Positions 22,301 through 33,300 of a DNA stretch of 64,000 bases are shown piece after piece. A program made the position numbers and the translations under genes. The notes beneath the pieces were generated by a model. That model was not told the origin of the DNA, did no database searches, and saw only the letters and a program-made list of their open reading frames with translations. The stretch is from Rhizaria sp. SCN 62-66 (taxonomy: Eukaryota; Rhizaria, unplaced), in contig MEDY01000059.1 of the NCBI GenBank assembly GCA_001724265.1, forward strand, positions 51,368 through 115,367, given 5' to 3'. Every line of letters starts with the position of its first letter. The stretch's first letter is position 1.

Positions 22301-24048
22301 CGTCCTCGACCGGCGACCAGGCCGCCGCCGCCGCCGCAGCGGGCGCGCTCTCGCCCTCGGCGCCGGCAGGGCAGGAGTCCGCCGGCCCCGGCGCCATCGC
22401 GCGCTCGCAGACGCCTGGTGCCGCGCTGCGCGGGCCCGGCGGCTCGGGTACCGCCGGCGCGGCGGGCTCGCCGCTGTCGGCGCTGCCGCTGTTGCCGACG
22501 CCCTCGGGCGCCACGCCCCTGGGCGGCTCGCGCGCCTCGCTCGTAGGCACGGGCTCGCTGCTGAGCGCGACGCTCATGGCGGGCTCCACCACCGTGACGG
22601 CGACGCGCGACGCCGCCACGCCCGGCGGCTTTGTCCCGCGGCAGCTCTCGTACGACCAGGTGACACACGCCGCGCGCGCCCGGTTCGCGCGCACGCTGGT
22701 GCGGCCGCTGGACCACTACGTCAACGTCGACGACGCCGGGCGCGCGCGCCGCGGGTCCGTGCTGGCGGGCACAGTCGCGCTGCCGCTGCCCTACTCGGCT
22801 TCGGCCATCGCCAGTACCTCGGCCATCCCCGTCTCGGCACCCACCACATCCGCCGCCACGGCTGCCGCCTCAAGCACCATGCCTCCGGGCGCCGCGGAGC
22901 GCGAGCGTGCCAAGGTCCAGCGGCTCTCGACCGTGGGCGACGCGCTCGCGGACCCGGCCACGGCCATCGCCGCCGCCGCCGCCGCCGCCGTGGCCTCCGC
23001 GGCCGCCGCGGCCGCCGCCGCCGCCAACGCCGCCACGGCCGCGGCGAACATGACGGCGTCGAACTCGTTTTCGTACGCCAACCTGGGCGCGAACAAGAGC
23101 GTGAGCAACGCGTCCTTTGGCGGCAACAACGCGCTGAGCAACAGCGCGAGCAGCGTGAGCTTTAGCATCCCCACGTCGACGGCGACGGCGACGTCGCACT
23201 CGACGGCGCTCACCGTGCCCGGTGGCGGCGGCCGCGCGCTGCGGTCGATGTCTGTGCTGCGCATGTCTGCGTTCCGGTCCGACGAGCTGGCGCTGTTGCA
23301 GGAGGCCGGCGGTGAGGCGGCCGCGGCCGAGGTCGCGCGGCTGAGTCTGGCCGTGCGGCCTGTGCTCGTGAACCCGTACCCGCCTGGCGTGGTGGCGCGC
23401 GTGCAGGCCGACATGGCGCTGCTCGAGGCCAACGCGCGCGCCGTCACTGCGCGCATGCGCCAGGGCTGCTTCGTGTACAAGTACAAGGACTTCAAGCCCA
23501 CGCGGCGCTTCCTGTACCTGGCGGCGGATCACCAGTCGATCTGCTGGCGCGCGCTGACGAGCAAGGAGGAGAAGCAGATGCGCGCGCTTGACGTGCTGGA
23601 CGAGAAGGACAAGCCCGTCGCCGACGGCTCTGTCGTCGGCAAGGAGTCCGGCCGTCTCTTCGGCAAAGGAGCCAAGGCCGTCTCGCTGGCCGACGTAATG
23701 CTGCTCTACTATGGGCCCTACTTCGGCAAGGGCTTCTCCGTCTTTGTGCGTGGCTGCGACGCGGGGCGCTCCAAGGCGTGGCACAGCATGTCGATCGAGA
23801 CGACCGGTGAGACGCTCAATCTCGTCTTCCCCACGCTCTCGGAGGCGACGCTGTGGGCACTGGGCATCCAGTGGCTCGCGCCAGCTAACTTCCGCGCCTT
23901 CTCCATGGGCAAGCTGCTGTGGATGCGCGTCATTATGAAGATTAACTACATCGGCTTCACCAACTTTGTGCGCAACAAGAACAAGGACTGGACCTCTGTG
24001 GTCAGCAAGTCTGGCATCATTGATCCTGCCGAGCTGCGCAAGGTTTAA
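19312..24048 (+). CDS. Large low-complexity protein with C-terminal PH domain
   Basis: Exons 19312-19377 and 19561-24048 (1,517 aa). The 183-bp intron (donor GTACGT, acceptor CCCACAG) is a multiple of three and lacks stops, so the reading frame stays open through it; the donor, the pyrimidine-rich acceptor and the composition favour splicing. A frame beginning at 19270 uses GTG; 19312 is the first ATG. Residues 1-1300 are Ala/Ser/Gly/Pro-rich with Gly-His and Leu-Gly repeats. Residues ~1320-1460 look like a pleckstrin-homology domain of the PLC/PRAF kind: GCFVYKYKDFKPTRRFLYL, then ICW, a variable loop, MSIETTGETLNLVF, and a closing helix with TLWALGIQWL. PH domains bind phosphoinositides or protein partners at membranes, so a membrane-recruited scaffold is a reasonable guess. 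No catalytic domain was seen. Confidence 0.8.
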   Translation: MSASTAMEVLKCDDVNDADNAMVRTLPYYLHHTLCYYVICTCFCRFLHRLNPFLSSLPTLLVSPPLLHRSRARAPSRRFSLPQSLLSPVAPPRPIHADNPNPFNAPKATLMTMFRRPSAHNSAAPTPGSVPSLASLSLDAFSPGALASPAGAADTGAAHGADADDAHSPMTDSGLVVPVTSLSFAGIVDAATQQHRGFALPMGQQEHPRSRFLDFEVMDTGRKRSGSNATPVRRKKKSGTASAAGSPSMGPNSPAVAPALTPALGPAAASGSPAVGAGAGAGIPAPLPGMVSPVSSRHLRRTQPPATPAACNGADGTPAGAAAAAGTPVTGPAGHAHALGHPGPHGGLSLISASSSSSSSSASSSSASASASASVLAPGSPLFAPNTGRTLFASQPGVAPATPSSSSAAAGASGTPRAFGSGLGLGLGLGPGLGLAPATPSRSASGALPGPGAGAGAPGTPLAAPLAGLAGNSSFSLLPLSAAASASAAGSSGGSGPSSTASSASFPAPGHGHGHGSAHGHPAAPVSLLSGSGAGHGAGLSVIVGSPAQGPRVAAAAPGTPQSAGPGLGLQAPPSAPATPSSSSSSAAAAAGAAASGGETPTMGASAAGAGGGLLSPTSGRSRRAKSISRSSITAVPAAATAAAAAAGYVAATGMTPPDAGAPVPLPLPLPLPLPLASGSGSTQLSFTLESSPPHAPAQAQAHTPSAAARTLSAAGGAGTAAALGGGLAGSPIVGAKPAAAGALAATSAAGAGLGHASSPSSSFAAAALPASASASASTSLPAPAPVTAPPSSSAGGSGSSGPSAATSSASFVLGGVAVGNGNNNNASSANAAGAAAGAGSQPQHPPLPPAPPRPPGFEPCVAATTVSAIPITDSGVSQRRSLYTTTVEPHSSLDSLKTALATAPPGSPLPFSLNATVPADVRWEGTLRRASRQLRRVQVVRFALPPSPTRVTSKVPTFAPSYAYANPGTDARDTASLPLDDDPTLTPSSSFHVATSSSTGDQAAAAAAAGALSPSAPAGQESAGPGAIARSQTPGAALRGPGGSGTAGAAGSPLSALPLLPTPSGATPLGGSRASLVGTGSLLSATLMAGSTTVTATRDAATPGGFVPRQLSYDQVTHAARARFARTLVRPLDHYVNVDDAGRARRGSVLAGTVALPLPYSASAIASTSAIPVSAPTTSAATAAASSTMPPGAAERERAKVQRLSTVGDALADPATAIAAAAAAAVASAAAAAAAAANAATAAANMTASNSFSYANLGANKSVSNASFGGNNALSNSASSVSFSIPTSTATATSHSTALTVPGGGGRALRSMSVLRMSAFRSDELALLQEAGGEAAAAEVARLSLAVRPVLVNPYPPGVVARVQADMALLEANARAVTARMRQGCFVYKYKDFKPTRRFLYLAADHQSICWRALTSKEEKQMRALDVLDEKDKPVADGSVVGKESGRLFGKGAKAVSLADVMLLYYGPYFGKGFSVFVRGCDAGRSKAWHSMSIETTGETLNLVFPTLSEATLWALGIQWLAPANFRAFSMGKLLWMRVIMKINYIGFTNFVRNKNKDWTSVVSKSGIIDPAELRKV

Positions 24049-25506
24049 CGTGCTTACACGCATCACAGTCAACTGAATTGGAGCCAGGTGCGTGTTTAGC
24101 ATCACATCAACTGGTTTTTGAGACCCAATATGTTAAACAATGCTTGTTGTCTCATCCACTTTTTGTATCATCGATGCTTGTTATAGCCGTTATGTTTTGT
24201 TTTTCTCTATGTTTCGTTTTTCTTTTTCCATGATTCATTTTTTTTGTTTTTGTTTTTTTGATTGCTTGCCTGCTTGCTTGCTCGCTGCGTATTTGCTGCG
24301 TTGTGCTGTGCGCCAACTACTGTATATCTATTTTGCTTTTCTTTCGAAAGCTTATACGTATTGTATTCCACACGTTCTATCTATCTAAATTTGTCAGTGC
24401 TCGTGTGTGTGTATCAAGTTACAGCTGGTGTGTTTTTCACTAGCACGTCTCGTTAGATGCGCTCGCATGAGCTGACAAGACCGTTTGGTTGGTGGCCACA
24501 TTACTACCCATTTGCTATGTCTTGTTCAAGCTCACAGTCTCACCGCCTCGCGACTGGCCGAGCATTCGTGCTCCACTTTTGCGATTGTCTGTCTCTAGTT
24601 CGCCGTGTTTTTTTTTTCTTTGTTTTTCTTTCGTCGGGTTTTTCATGCTTTCAGGTCAGTCTCACTTGCAGAGGTTTTTCGTGTTTGGTGTGTCAGGTTG
24701 TGTGAAATTGCCGGTTAGCGCCAACACCAACACGTGACCGATGTACGTTTACGTAAGCAATAAGCTATCGATCTGAGGCATTGTGCATCGTGTGAGCGTG
24801 GCTGACAGAGAATACCCTTCTTGGATTTCAACGAATTTTGTTTTGACTGTTATACTTGATTATTCTAGCCTCATAGGTTTTATTCTATTTGTTGAATGAA
24901 CAGCTAGCATTGTGAATTGATTGACTAATAAACTACTTTAAGTCCTTCTACTTGTGACAAAAAGCGGTGGTTTATGAATGATACGAGTGGGTGATACCAC
25001 ACCATAATATACTGGGAAAAGCGGTGGTTTATGAATGATACGAGTGTGTGATACCACACCATAATATACTGGGAAATAACAAAAGAGAGAAAGCAAAATA
25101 AAATCTATACGAACAAGTGTGTAGAAAAAACTTGCACAAAACAACCTCAGTTCAAGCAAGCAAAATCACTTCTGTTCGCACGTTCGAAGCAACAGCGACG
25201 ACATATGTGCCACCGTTAAAGCTTAGATCGCGGAATAGATGATTGCTTGCAATTACGCGTGCGTTGCGTCAAGGAAACATTGTTTCGCCAAAGCACAAGG
25301 AAAAAAATTACATCGGAGCTATTAAAAGTACATGCGAGAGAGGGAACGATGTCGTCCACAAATGAAATACAACAACAGCAGCTACGTCAGTGAAAGCAGT
25401 AGTAGATAAGAATAAAAGGCAGAGATGAATGCGATGAACAGCGAGCGCAAGACACAGTCTTCCTTATGTCCACACAGTCTTGTCCCACCAACAGCGAGTT
25501 TCTTAT
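24049..25506. other. Long convergent spacer, T-rich
   Basis: About 1.45 kb between convergent stops. The first 650 bp are strikingly T-rich on the plus strand. An AATAAA lies at 24927-24932. It also contains the 57-bp tandem duplication listed separately. No credible gene; short open frames here are AT-rich and domain-free. Confidence 0.6.
24962..25075. repeat. 57-bp tandem duplication (two copies)
   Basis: 24962-25018 and 25019-25075 are identical apart from one base (G versus T at unit position 28). Each copy contains a near-palindrome around ATAC flanked by GTG/CAC; in copy 2 it is a perfect 5-bp stem, GTGTG-ATAC-CACAC. Near-identity implies a recent duplication or a maintained element. 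Confidence 0.92.
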
Positions 25507-28500
25507 TCACTTCTTGCTGATAACCTTGAGTGTCTTCTGTAGGCGCTCGCTCTCGGCCTGTGCCTCCTTAACCTGTGCGACTGCAGCGTCGAGGTCCTTC
25601 TGGTAGCGCTCAACGCGCGCGAGCGCCTCATCGCGCTCCTCGGCCGCCTTGGTCATCTCCACGTTCTTCTCCACAGCCTTGAGCTCGAGCCGCGACATGA
25701 CTTCGGAGAGCTTCTCCACGCGCTGGTTCGCCTTCTGCAGCGCCTGCTGCAGACGCGTGATCTCAAGGCCCTCCTCGCCCTGCGCCGCAAGCGTCGCCGC
25801 GCGCGCCGCGCTCGCCTCCTGCACGGCCAGCTCGAGCTCCGTGATGCGCGTGCGCATAACGTCGCCCGTCTCCATGAAGGCCGCCTTGGCACGCAGCAGC
25901 GTCTCGTCGGCCTCGCCCAGCTGCTGCTCGTAGAACTCGATGCGCTTGATCAGCTCCGCAATCGCCGCGCTGCCGGGCTGCGCCGCGCCAGCCGCGCGCT
26001 TGCCACCAGCCGCAGCAGTGGCCTCCTTGAGTGCGTCGAAGGTGATGTGGCGCTCGCGCAGCTGCTTGTTCTCACTTGACAGCTTCTGGATCTCGGCCAA
26101 GTTGACGGAGGAGTACTCGGCAGCGCGCTCCGCAAACGTGCGCGCGTTGTTCTCCGTCGTCATCAGCGTGTCCTCGAGCAGCGCAATCTTCTGCGCCGCG
26201 CGGGCTGCGATGGCCTCGACCTCCTCCTTCTCCTTGCGCGCCGCAGAAGCCTCGTTCTTGACCTCGTTGAAGCGCGCCGCGAGGTTCGCCAGACGGTCCT
26301 CAAGCTCAGCGCGCTCACGCTCGATGGCGGCCGACCGCGCGCCGGCCGCAGACTCGGCGCCAGCAGTCATCGCCTTGGTCGTCGCCACGGCCTGCTTGGA
26401 CTTGAAGGCATCCTCCTGGCTGCGTGTGGCGAGCTGCTCCAGACGGCTGCGCTCGGTGCGCAGCGTCGCCAGCTCGGTCTCGGCCGCGGTCAGCTTCTGC
26501 TGCGCGCGCACGCACTGCTGCTCCCAGTCCGCGGAGAGACCAGTAAGCTCGCGCACGCGGCCGCGCAGCACGCGCACCTCGCGCGCGAGCCCGCCGACGT
26601 CGCTAGTCGACGAGCCAGCAGGCGAGCCGCCGCTGAGGCTGGAGCGGCCGCTGTTCTTGCCGCTGTCCTTCTTGCCCTTCTTGGCGGTCGCGGCCTTAAG
26701 CGCGGCGGGCACGCGCGTCGGGTCGTCGTACCCGTCGGGGTTGTAGCCTTCGTCCTCGTCGTCAGAGTGCAGCGACGCGGAGTTGCGGGGCGGGATGTGG
26801 TCGTCGTCGTCCTCCTCGGCAGACGCAGCGTCAATATCAGACCCGGCCACGTCCGCAGCAGCCGCAGCAGAGCGCAACGCGGCGGCCGCGTTATTGGCCG
26901 TGCGCGCGCGCTGCTCGGCGACCTTGCGGGCGGCCTTGGCGTCGTCACGCTCGGCCTCAGCCGCGGCGAGCTGGCCGCGCAGCTCGGAGATCTCATCGTC
27001 CAGCGCCTCCTTGCTCGCGGTCACGCGCATCAGGCTCTCGACGATTTCGGCAGAGTCGGACTCGCTGGCGCGCGCGTTGGAAAGCAGACTAGCGACGCGC
27101 TTCTCGGCCACGGCGACGCGCTCAGCAGAGCGCGCAGCCTCGGCACGGGCCTCGTCGCGCTCGCGCTCCATCGTGCGAGCGTGCGCAGTCGCGTCGCGGC
27201 CCTCGTCAGCGGCGGACCGCGCGGCCTCGCGCAGCTCCTTGACGCGCGTCTGCGAGGCCGTCTCTGCGTCAGCCAACGAGGCGCGAGCGGCGGCCTCGTT
27301 GCTCTTGGCGGCGGCCAGCAGGCCCTGCGTGGTGGTCAGAGCGGTCTCATGCGACGCCAGCGCGTCCTTGGTGCGGCGCAGCTCGCTGAGCGCCTCGTCG
27401 CGAGCGCCCGCGGCCTCGCTGGCGCGCTCCTCGGCGTCGGCCAGCGCGGCGGACAGACGCTCGCGCTCGGCCTCGACCGCGGCAGCCGCGGCCTCGCGGG
27501 CTTCGTGCTCGTCGTCCTCGTCGCCCGCGCCGACGGCGGCCTCGAGCTCGACGATGCGCGCTGTAAGGCGCGCCGCCTCGGTCTCCGCCGCCGCGCGGTC
27601 CTGACGCGCCTTCTGCTTGGCAGCGCGCGCCGCGGTGGCAGCGTCGCGCACAGCGGCCTCCTTCTCCTGGCGCACGCGAGAGAGCTCGTCAGCGGCCGCG
27701 GTCACGGCAGCCTGCGTCTCCTGCAGCGTGCTCTCGACGGTAGCCGTGCGCTGGCGCTGAGACACGAGCGCCTCCTCGGCCACAGCCTTGGCCTTGAGCG
27801 CCTCGGCCAGCTCCCACTGGCACGATGTGATGTCGCGGCGCAGACGCGTGATCTCGTCGTGCTTCGACCCCGCCTCGGCCTCCTTGGCCGCGGCGGTCTT
27901 CTCGGCCTCGACGCGCGCGTCCTGTGCCTTGAGCAGTGCGACCTTGGTCTCGTCCAGGTCCGCGCGCAGCGCCTCCAGCTCCTCGGTCGTCGCCGCGCTC
28001 GTGGCCGTGGCCGCGGGCGAGCCGGCGTGGCGGCCGCGCGTGATGCTGGCCAGCGACTCCTGGCGCAGCTGCTCCAGCTGGCGTGTGATCTCGGCGCGCG
28101 AGGCCTCGCCTTCGACGCGGGCTTGGTGCGCCGCAGCGGCGCGCTTTTCGGCGGCGTCGCGCGCAGCAACCGCAGACGCCTCGGCAGCCTGCGCGGACTC
28201 GACCATGGCGGCCGCGGTGGACTGCACCGAGGCCTGCGACGCGCGCGCACTGGCGGCTTCCTCGCGCGCCTGCAGCAGCAGACGCTTCATCTCGTCCGCG
28301 CCGGCGTCGATCGAATTGCGCGTGGCCTCGGCCGTGCGCTGCGCCTCCTCCAGCTCCGCGCGCAGCGCCACCTCGCGGCCCTCAGCTTCGGCGGCGCGCG
28401 CGCGCTCGGTGGCGAGGTCGCGCGAGTGGCGGGCCACAGCGGCCTCGGCGGCCTCCAGCTCCGCGCGCAGCGTCGTGAGGCTCGTTGCGTGCGCCGTCGC

Positions 28501-29864
28501 GGCGGCCGCGGCCTTGGCTTGCAGCGCGACGACCTGCGCGTGCGACGCGTCGGCCGAGGCCGTCAGCGCGGCCAGACGCTGCTGCTGCTGGGCCAGCGCG
28601 TGCGCGTGCTCGTGCTCGCGCTCGTCGGCCGTCGCGGCCGCCGTAGCCAGGTCGTGCTTCAGCGCCTCGATCTCGTCCTCGCGCTCGCGCAGGCGGGAGA
28701 CCAGCGCCGCAGTCGTCGCGTTGCCGCCGCCCGACGCGGGGGGCGAGCTGGCGGGCGCGGAGGCCTGCGGCGTCGGCGCGGGTTTGGCCGCAGCAGGGGC
28801 CGCAGCAGCCGCAGGGGCGGGCTTGGCAGCGACAGCCGCAGCGGCGGGCGGGGACACGGGCTTCTTCGCAGCAGCGGCAGCGGCGGCAGCGGGGGCGGGC
28901 TTGGCGAACTTGTTCTGCGGGGTTGCGAGCGACTTGTGCTTGGTGGGGATGCTGCTTCCGTCGTCACCGCTGTCGGAGCCGTCGTCGGAGCTGTCGAGCA
29001 GCGAGGCGGGCTTGAGCCCGTCGAGCACGCCTGTGGGCTTTTTGGAGAAGGCGTTGGGCACGGGCGCAGTGGCGCCGTCGCTGTCGTCGTCGCTGTCCGA
29101 CACATCCGCCATGCTCTTCTTCACAGGCTTGCCGTTCGCCGCAGCGGGCTTCGCAGCGGTCTTGGCCGGCGCGGAAGACGGCGCTACGGGCGTGACGATA
29201 GAGCCGGACTTCTCGCGGGAGAAGCCGTCGGCGTAATCCTCGGCCACGGACGGGCGGCCGTCCATCGCGGTCATGTTGGAAATCTGCACAAAAGAACAGA
29301 GGGAAAAGCAAGTTGAACCACATAAAAGACACAATTTGACAACCAGGATAGATAACACAGGAAAGTGCGAAAGATCGGTCGTCTAGCAAGACGAGGACGG
29401 GTGCGTACCATAGAGACGGAGTCGTCGGCGGCGGAGACGGGGACGGGGCGAGTATGAATGCGGGCGTGCAGAATGAGGTGATCGAGGCGAATACGAACCT
29501 CAGAAACCTTCTCGACGTCGCCACAGTAGGGCGCGACGTCGAGCTCGCATTTGCCAAGAGTCTTCTCGGCCTTTGCCGTGACGACGCGGGCCTTGAGCGA
29601 GGTCGTCTTCTTCTGGAACACATCATCCTTCTTGTACATCGTCATCATCAGCTGCAAGGGAATCGTCTGCGGGGCGGGCGGCCAGCGGCACGTGGTGCCC
29701 TCAGAGTCAACCGGCTTGGACTTGAAAATACGGGGGCTCTTTTCCCACACCAAAATCACAGGACCAGGAATCTCGCCGCGCTTGCCGTGAGTGAGCTCAA
29801 TCGGCTCCAGAAGCAAGTGGTACTTGACGGTTTGGGCGCCTGTACGCGCCAAAACCTTAAACAT
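25507..29864 (-). CDS. NT-C2 domain plus long coiled-coil protein
   Basis: Exons 29864-29409 and 29283-25507 (1,410 aa), phase 0, intron 125 bp with donor GTACGC and acceptor TTGTGCAG. Exon 1 encodes an N-terminal C2 (EEIG1/EHBP1-type) domain: MFKVLARTGAQTVKYHLLL, the strand VILVWEKSPR, a basic KSKPV segment, TMYKKDDVFQKKT, and KTLGKCELDVAPY. Exon 2 starts ISNMTAMDG and, after a Ser/Asp/Ala/Pro linker to about residue 280, is almost wholly Glu/Ala/Arg/Leu heptad-like coiled coil, with one acidic interruption (EEDDDD) and a Gly/Ser linker. Family knowledge: NT-C2 proteins link membranes or Rab-positive compartments to the cytoskeleton and often carry coiled coils. The specific role here is unknown. 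The long coiled coil predicts an extended dimer. Confidence 0.86.
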
Positions 29865-30385
29865 CCTGGCTTACAGGTCCTACTAGGCAGTGCCAAAACA
29901 CAAGAAACGACAATGAGAGAGACGTGAGGTCGGTTAAGAGAGACAACCGTTCGAACTTGGTGATTCAACAACCAGCTCAGGAGCAAGGCTCATACAGCCT
30001 TCTAAGTGACCCTCGGAGATTTTCTGAATTAATAAAAGGGAGATAACATCATATGAACAACGGCGCACTACAAATTGACCCGTTTCAACGAGTGATGAGC
30101 GACGGGAAACGAAAATTAGAATTGACCCCGGCTCGTCATCGTCTTCAACACTCAACCCTGTCGGCGGCTGGCTGCAGCGCGTGCCAAGTCACACTTGTGG
30201 CTGGGCGCGGATTACGGAGTTTACGACTTGATTAGTCAATTAGTCGGTTTATTTTCGTACATGGATGGTTATATAGCTTAGTTCATATATAAATATCAAG
30301 TCAATTTCGTCAAATAAGTTCTTCTTAAACAGGTTATGGTGTTGCTAAAGATGGTCACTCAAGGTTAAGTTGTGGTGAAGGTGTT
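29865..30385. other. Intergenic region upstream of NT-C2 gene
   Basis: Lies between the NT-C2 gene start and the stop of the upstream co-oriented methyltransferase gene. It should hold the NT-C2 promoter and the methyltransferase 3' UTR. Nothing else recognised. Confidence 0.5.
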
Positions 30386-33300
30386 TCAAGCCAACCTCAC
30401 TATCACAAGCGCGACATCCTCCCGATCATAGTACGGTGCAAAAACGTGCGGCACAACATCCCACGCCTCCACTTTGCCGTACAGGCCTTCGGTCTGGATC
30501 GCAGCCCACAGTCCTGCCTCAAGCTCTGGATCTGCGAGAGCGATTGTGAGCACACACTCTGCGCAATGCGGCTGCGGCGCGCTCTCGAGAGCGGACCGCA
30601 CGGCGCGCAGAAGCGGTGCAGCGTCGTTCGCGCTGTGCCAGCAGTTTGCAACTAGGATAAGTGGCGCTCTCCACGTTTTCAGCGCGCTGCATTGCGTCGC
30701 ATGTTGCGCGGTGTCAAGCTCGGCGTCGCGCCAGTCGAAGCGGGCAGCGAGAGTCTCTACAACACTGGTGCGTTCCTCTCCGGGATCTATGCGGTCAAGC
30801 TGGCTTGATATGTTGTTAGCGCGTAAGTTGTCGAGCAGCAGCTCCACCACGACTGGCTCACAGTCCGCCGCAATCACACCTGGGCCTGCATTGCCGCCTG
30901 TGCGATGCTCAGGCACAGGTGACGCAGTCGTCCCCACGTTCCTCAGAGCGAGCGCGGCTACAATCGGCAGTAGCCCTGCGCCCGCCCCAAGCACAAGCAC
31001 GCGCGGCTCTACTGTTTCAGACATAGCTGCACTGTGACCAGCTGTAGCGGGAGAGCCATCAAATCGAGCTGCCTGCGCTTGCGGTGCTTGTGCGTTGTCG
31101 TGCTGAAAGCGCGCCAAAGCCCACTCTGCTAGCGCCAGTTCCCCCGGCGTAACCGGCACAACGCCGCCACCACTCACGCTCCCGTCTTCGGGGCGGACGG
31201 GCAGAGCAACGCGCACAGTCACTGCGGTGACGGGGGCTGCGGCTGCGGCGATCAAGCGTTCGCGCGTGCGCTGCGCAACGACCGTGTTGGCATTCAGACA
31301 GGTGCAAGTGGTGTCGTCAATGTTAGGGTCAGAAGAAGACGGGGTATGAGGACCAGCAACACTTTGCACAACGTTGGCATCGACAGGGTCAACGCCTGCA
31401 ATCTTAATCATACGGGTGCCACTCCCGCCACAGTCAGCGTTGACAGCGTTGCCATTAGTTATCGTAAAGACCTCAGCGACCTGTTTGTCCACGACTAAAA
31501 CGCGACCACCAGCCTCGCCACAGCGCTCACAACCAGTCGTCACAGCACCGCAGCTCTCACAACCACTGCCGTGGTCGCTGCCATTCCGCGCATTGGCTGC
31601 ATCACTCGTTGCAGCACTTGGTGCGTTGAGCGCGTGCTCGCTGGTGGCGACACCGCGACAGACGCAGCCCGCGGCATTGTAGTTGCGCGCGACGCGGACC
31701 GAGCGCCGGCCCCAGGCCGCGAGCGCGACGGGCATCGTGAGCCGGCCTAGCACGCGGTCTGGCAGCAGCGGCGGCAGCGGCGTCAGCGCCGACAGCGGCG
31801 ACTTGGGCGGCGCCAGCGCGCCGATCCGTGCTGCGGCGCCGCCTCCCGTCGCCGGCGTCGCGTGCGCATGCGCGTGCGCGTGCGCGGGCGTGGCCGGGCA
31901 CGAGAGGCGGATCGTGCTCAGCGAGACCGCGGTCGGCGACGGCGGCGGCAACTCCGGCAGCGCCGCGATGGCCGCCGCGCTCGACAGGAAGTCCACGTAT
32001 ACTGCGTCCGCCTGGGGGCTCTCGCGCGCGGGGCACGCGCCGTCGCCTTCGCGCGCTGAGTTGGCGTGCCTGTGTGCAGGGGGCGCGAAGTCAGCGCTGC
32101 TGTCGGCGGGGGTCTCGCAGTCGGACAGGGAGAGTGCCAGCGGCGAAGCGAGGCGCGAGGCCGCAGCCCCTGGAGCGTCTAGGTCTGCGCCGGCTGCTGC
32201 CGTGGCCACGGAGGCTTGCAATCGAGGCACTTCGCGCGCGCGCGACTGCGACCGTGTGCGCACGGCTGCGGGCAACGGCCACTCGGAGAGCTCGTCGCGG
32301 TCGAGCGGGACAAACGTGACGCAACACGGGGACAGAGACAGCGAAAGAGACGAACCAAACTGTGGTTTAAGCTCTGAACAAGGCACAGGCTTAGTGACTG
32401 CGGTTGACGTTTTGGAGCTCTGCCGTCTTTGCTTGTACAAACGCTGCTGCTTCTGTTGCTCCATAATAGCGGCCGTGCGGGGGCAGAGTGAAGCCACAGC
32501 GGGGTCGACGGTCACGCTACGCGCGCACAGTAGTGTGACGAGCTCAGCTAAAAAGTCAGAAAGTCCGCTGCAAGAGTTCAGGTTCTCACTTTGAGCGCGC
32601 TGACTCGCGTCAACGCCCGCCTGCGTGGACGCTTGCGTTTGGGCGTGCGCATACGCGCTCACGTTTGCGTGCGCGTGCGGCGGCTGCAGAGCGTGTCGCG
32701 CGAGCAGACGCTGGTGCCACACGTCGGTCCACGACCAGTGCGGCGAGAGCACGCCGCGCGTCAGCGCCAGCGCCGAGACCACCAGCAGCTGCGGCAGCAG
32801 GCGCGCGGTCGCCGCCGAGGCCAGGCACGGCGTGAACTCGGTGCCGTGCGCAGGGGAGGCTTTGAGCGACGTGGAGTCTGTCGCGGGCTCTTTCGGGCTG
32901 GGTTCCGGCACCTCTGCTGCTGCCGCCGTGCCTGTTGTTTCCGTTGTCGGTGTCGGCGCAGAAGCGGTATCGCACTCTCCGTCGCAATCATCGTGGCTAA
33001 GGCCGTTGTCGTCGTGCTTGTGGTCGCCGCCGTCGCCATCGCCGTCGTTGTCCTCGTTGCCGTCGTCTTCAGCGTCAGCGTCGCTATCAGAGAGCGCAGG
33101 CATCGGCCGGACACCGACGACGCTAGCGCCAGCACTCGGGGCGCCCGCACCAAAGATGAGGCTATCATCAGCGCTTGCACCGGCGACTGCGCCCACGCAC
33201 CGCTCGCTACTGTGGCTGTGGCTATGGCTATGACAGTGACCGCGATGGTGATGGCTGCGACTCTGCCTGTGGATCTGGCCATGACTGTGCGTATGCCCAT

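Noticed and set aside
24938-25159. 73-codon minus frame containing a 19-residue repeat
   Set aside because: The repeat is just the 57-bp DNA duplication read in frame; AT-rich spacer with no other coding sign.
26767-29316. 849-codon plus-strand open frame opposite the coiled-coil gene
   Set aside because: Mirror frame of the Glu/Ala/Arg codons of the real minus-strand gene; no domain, and the opposite strand has a recognisable NT-C2/coiled-coil protein with splice signals.
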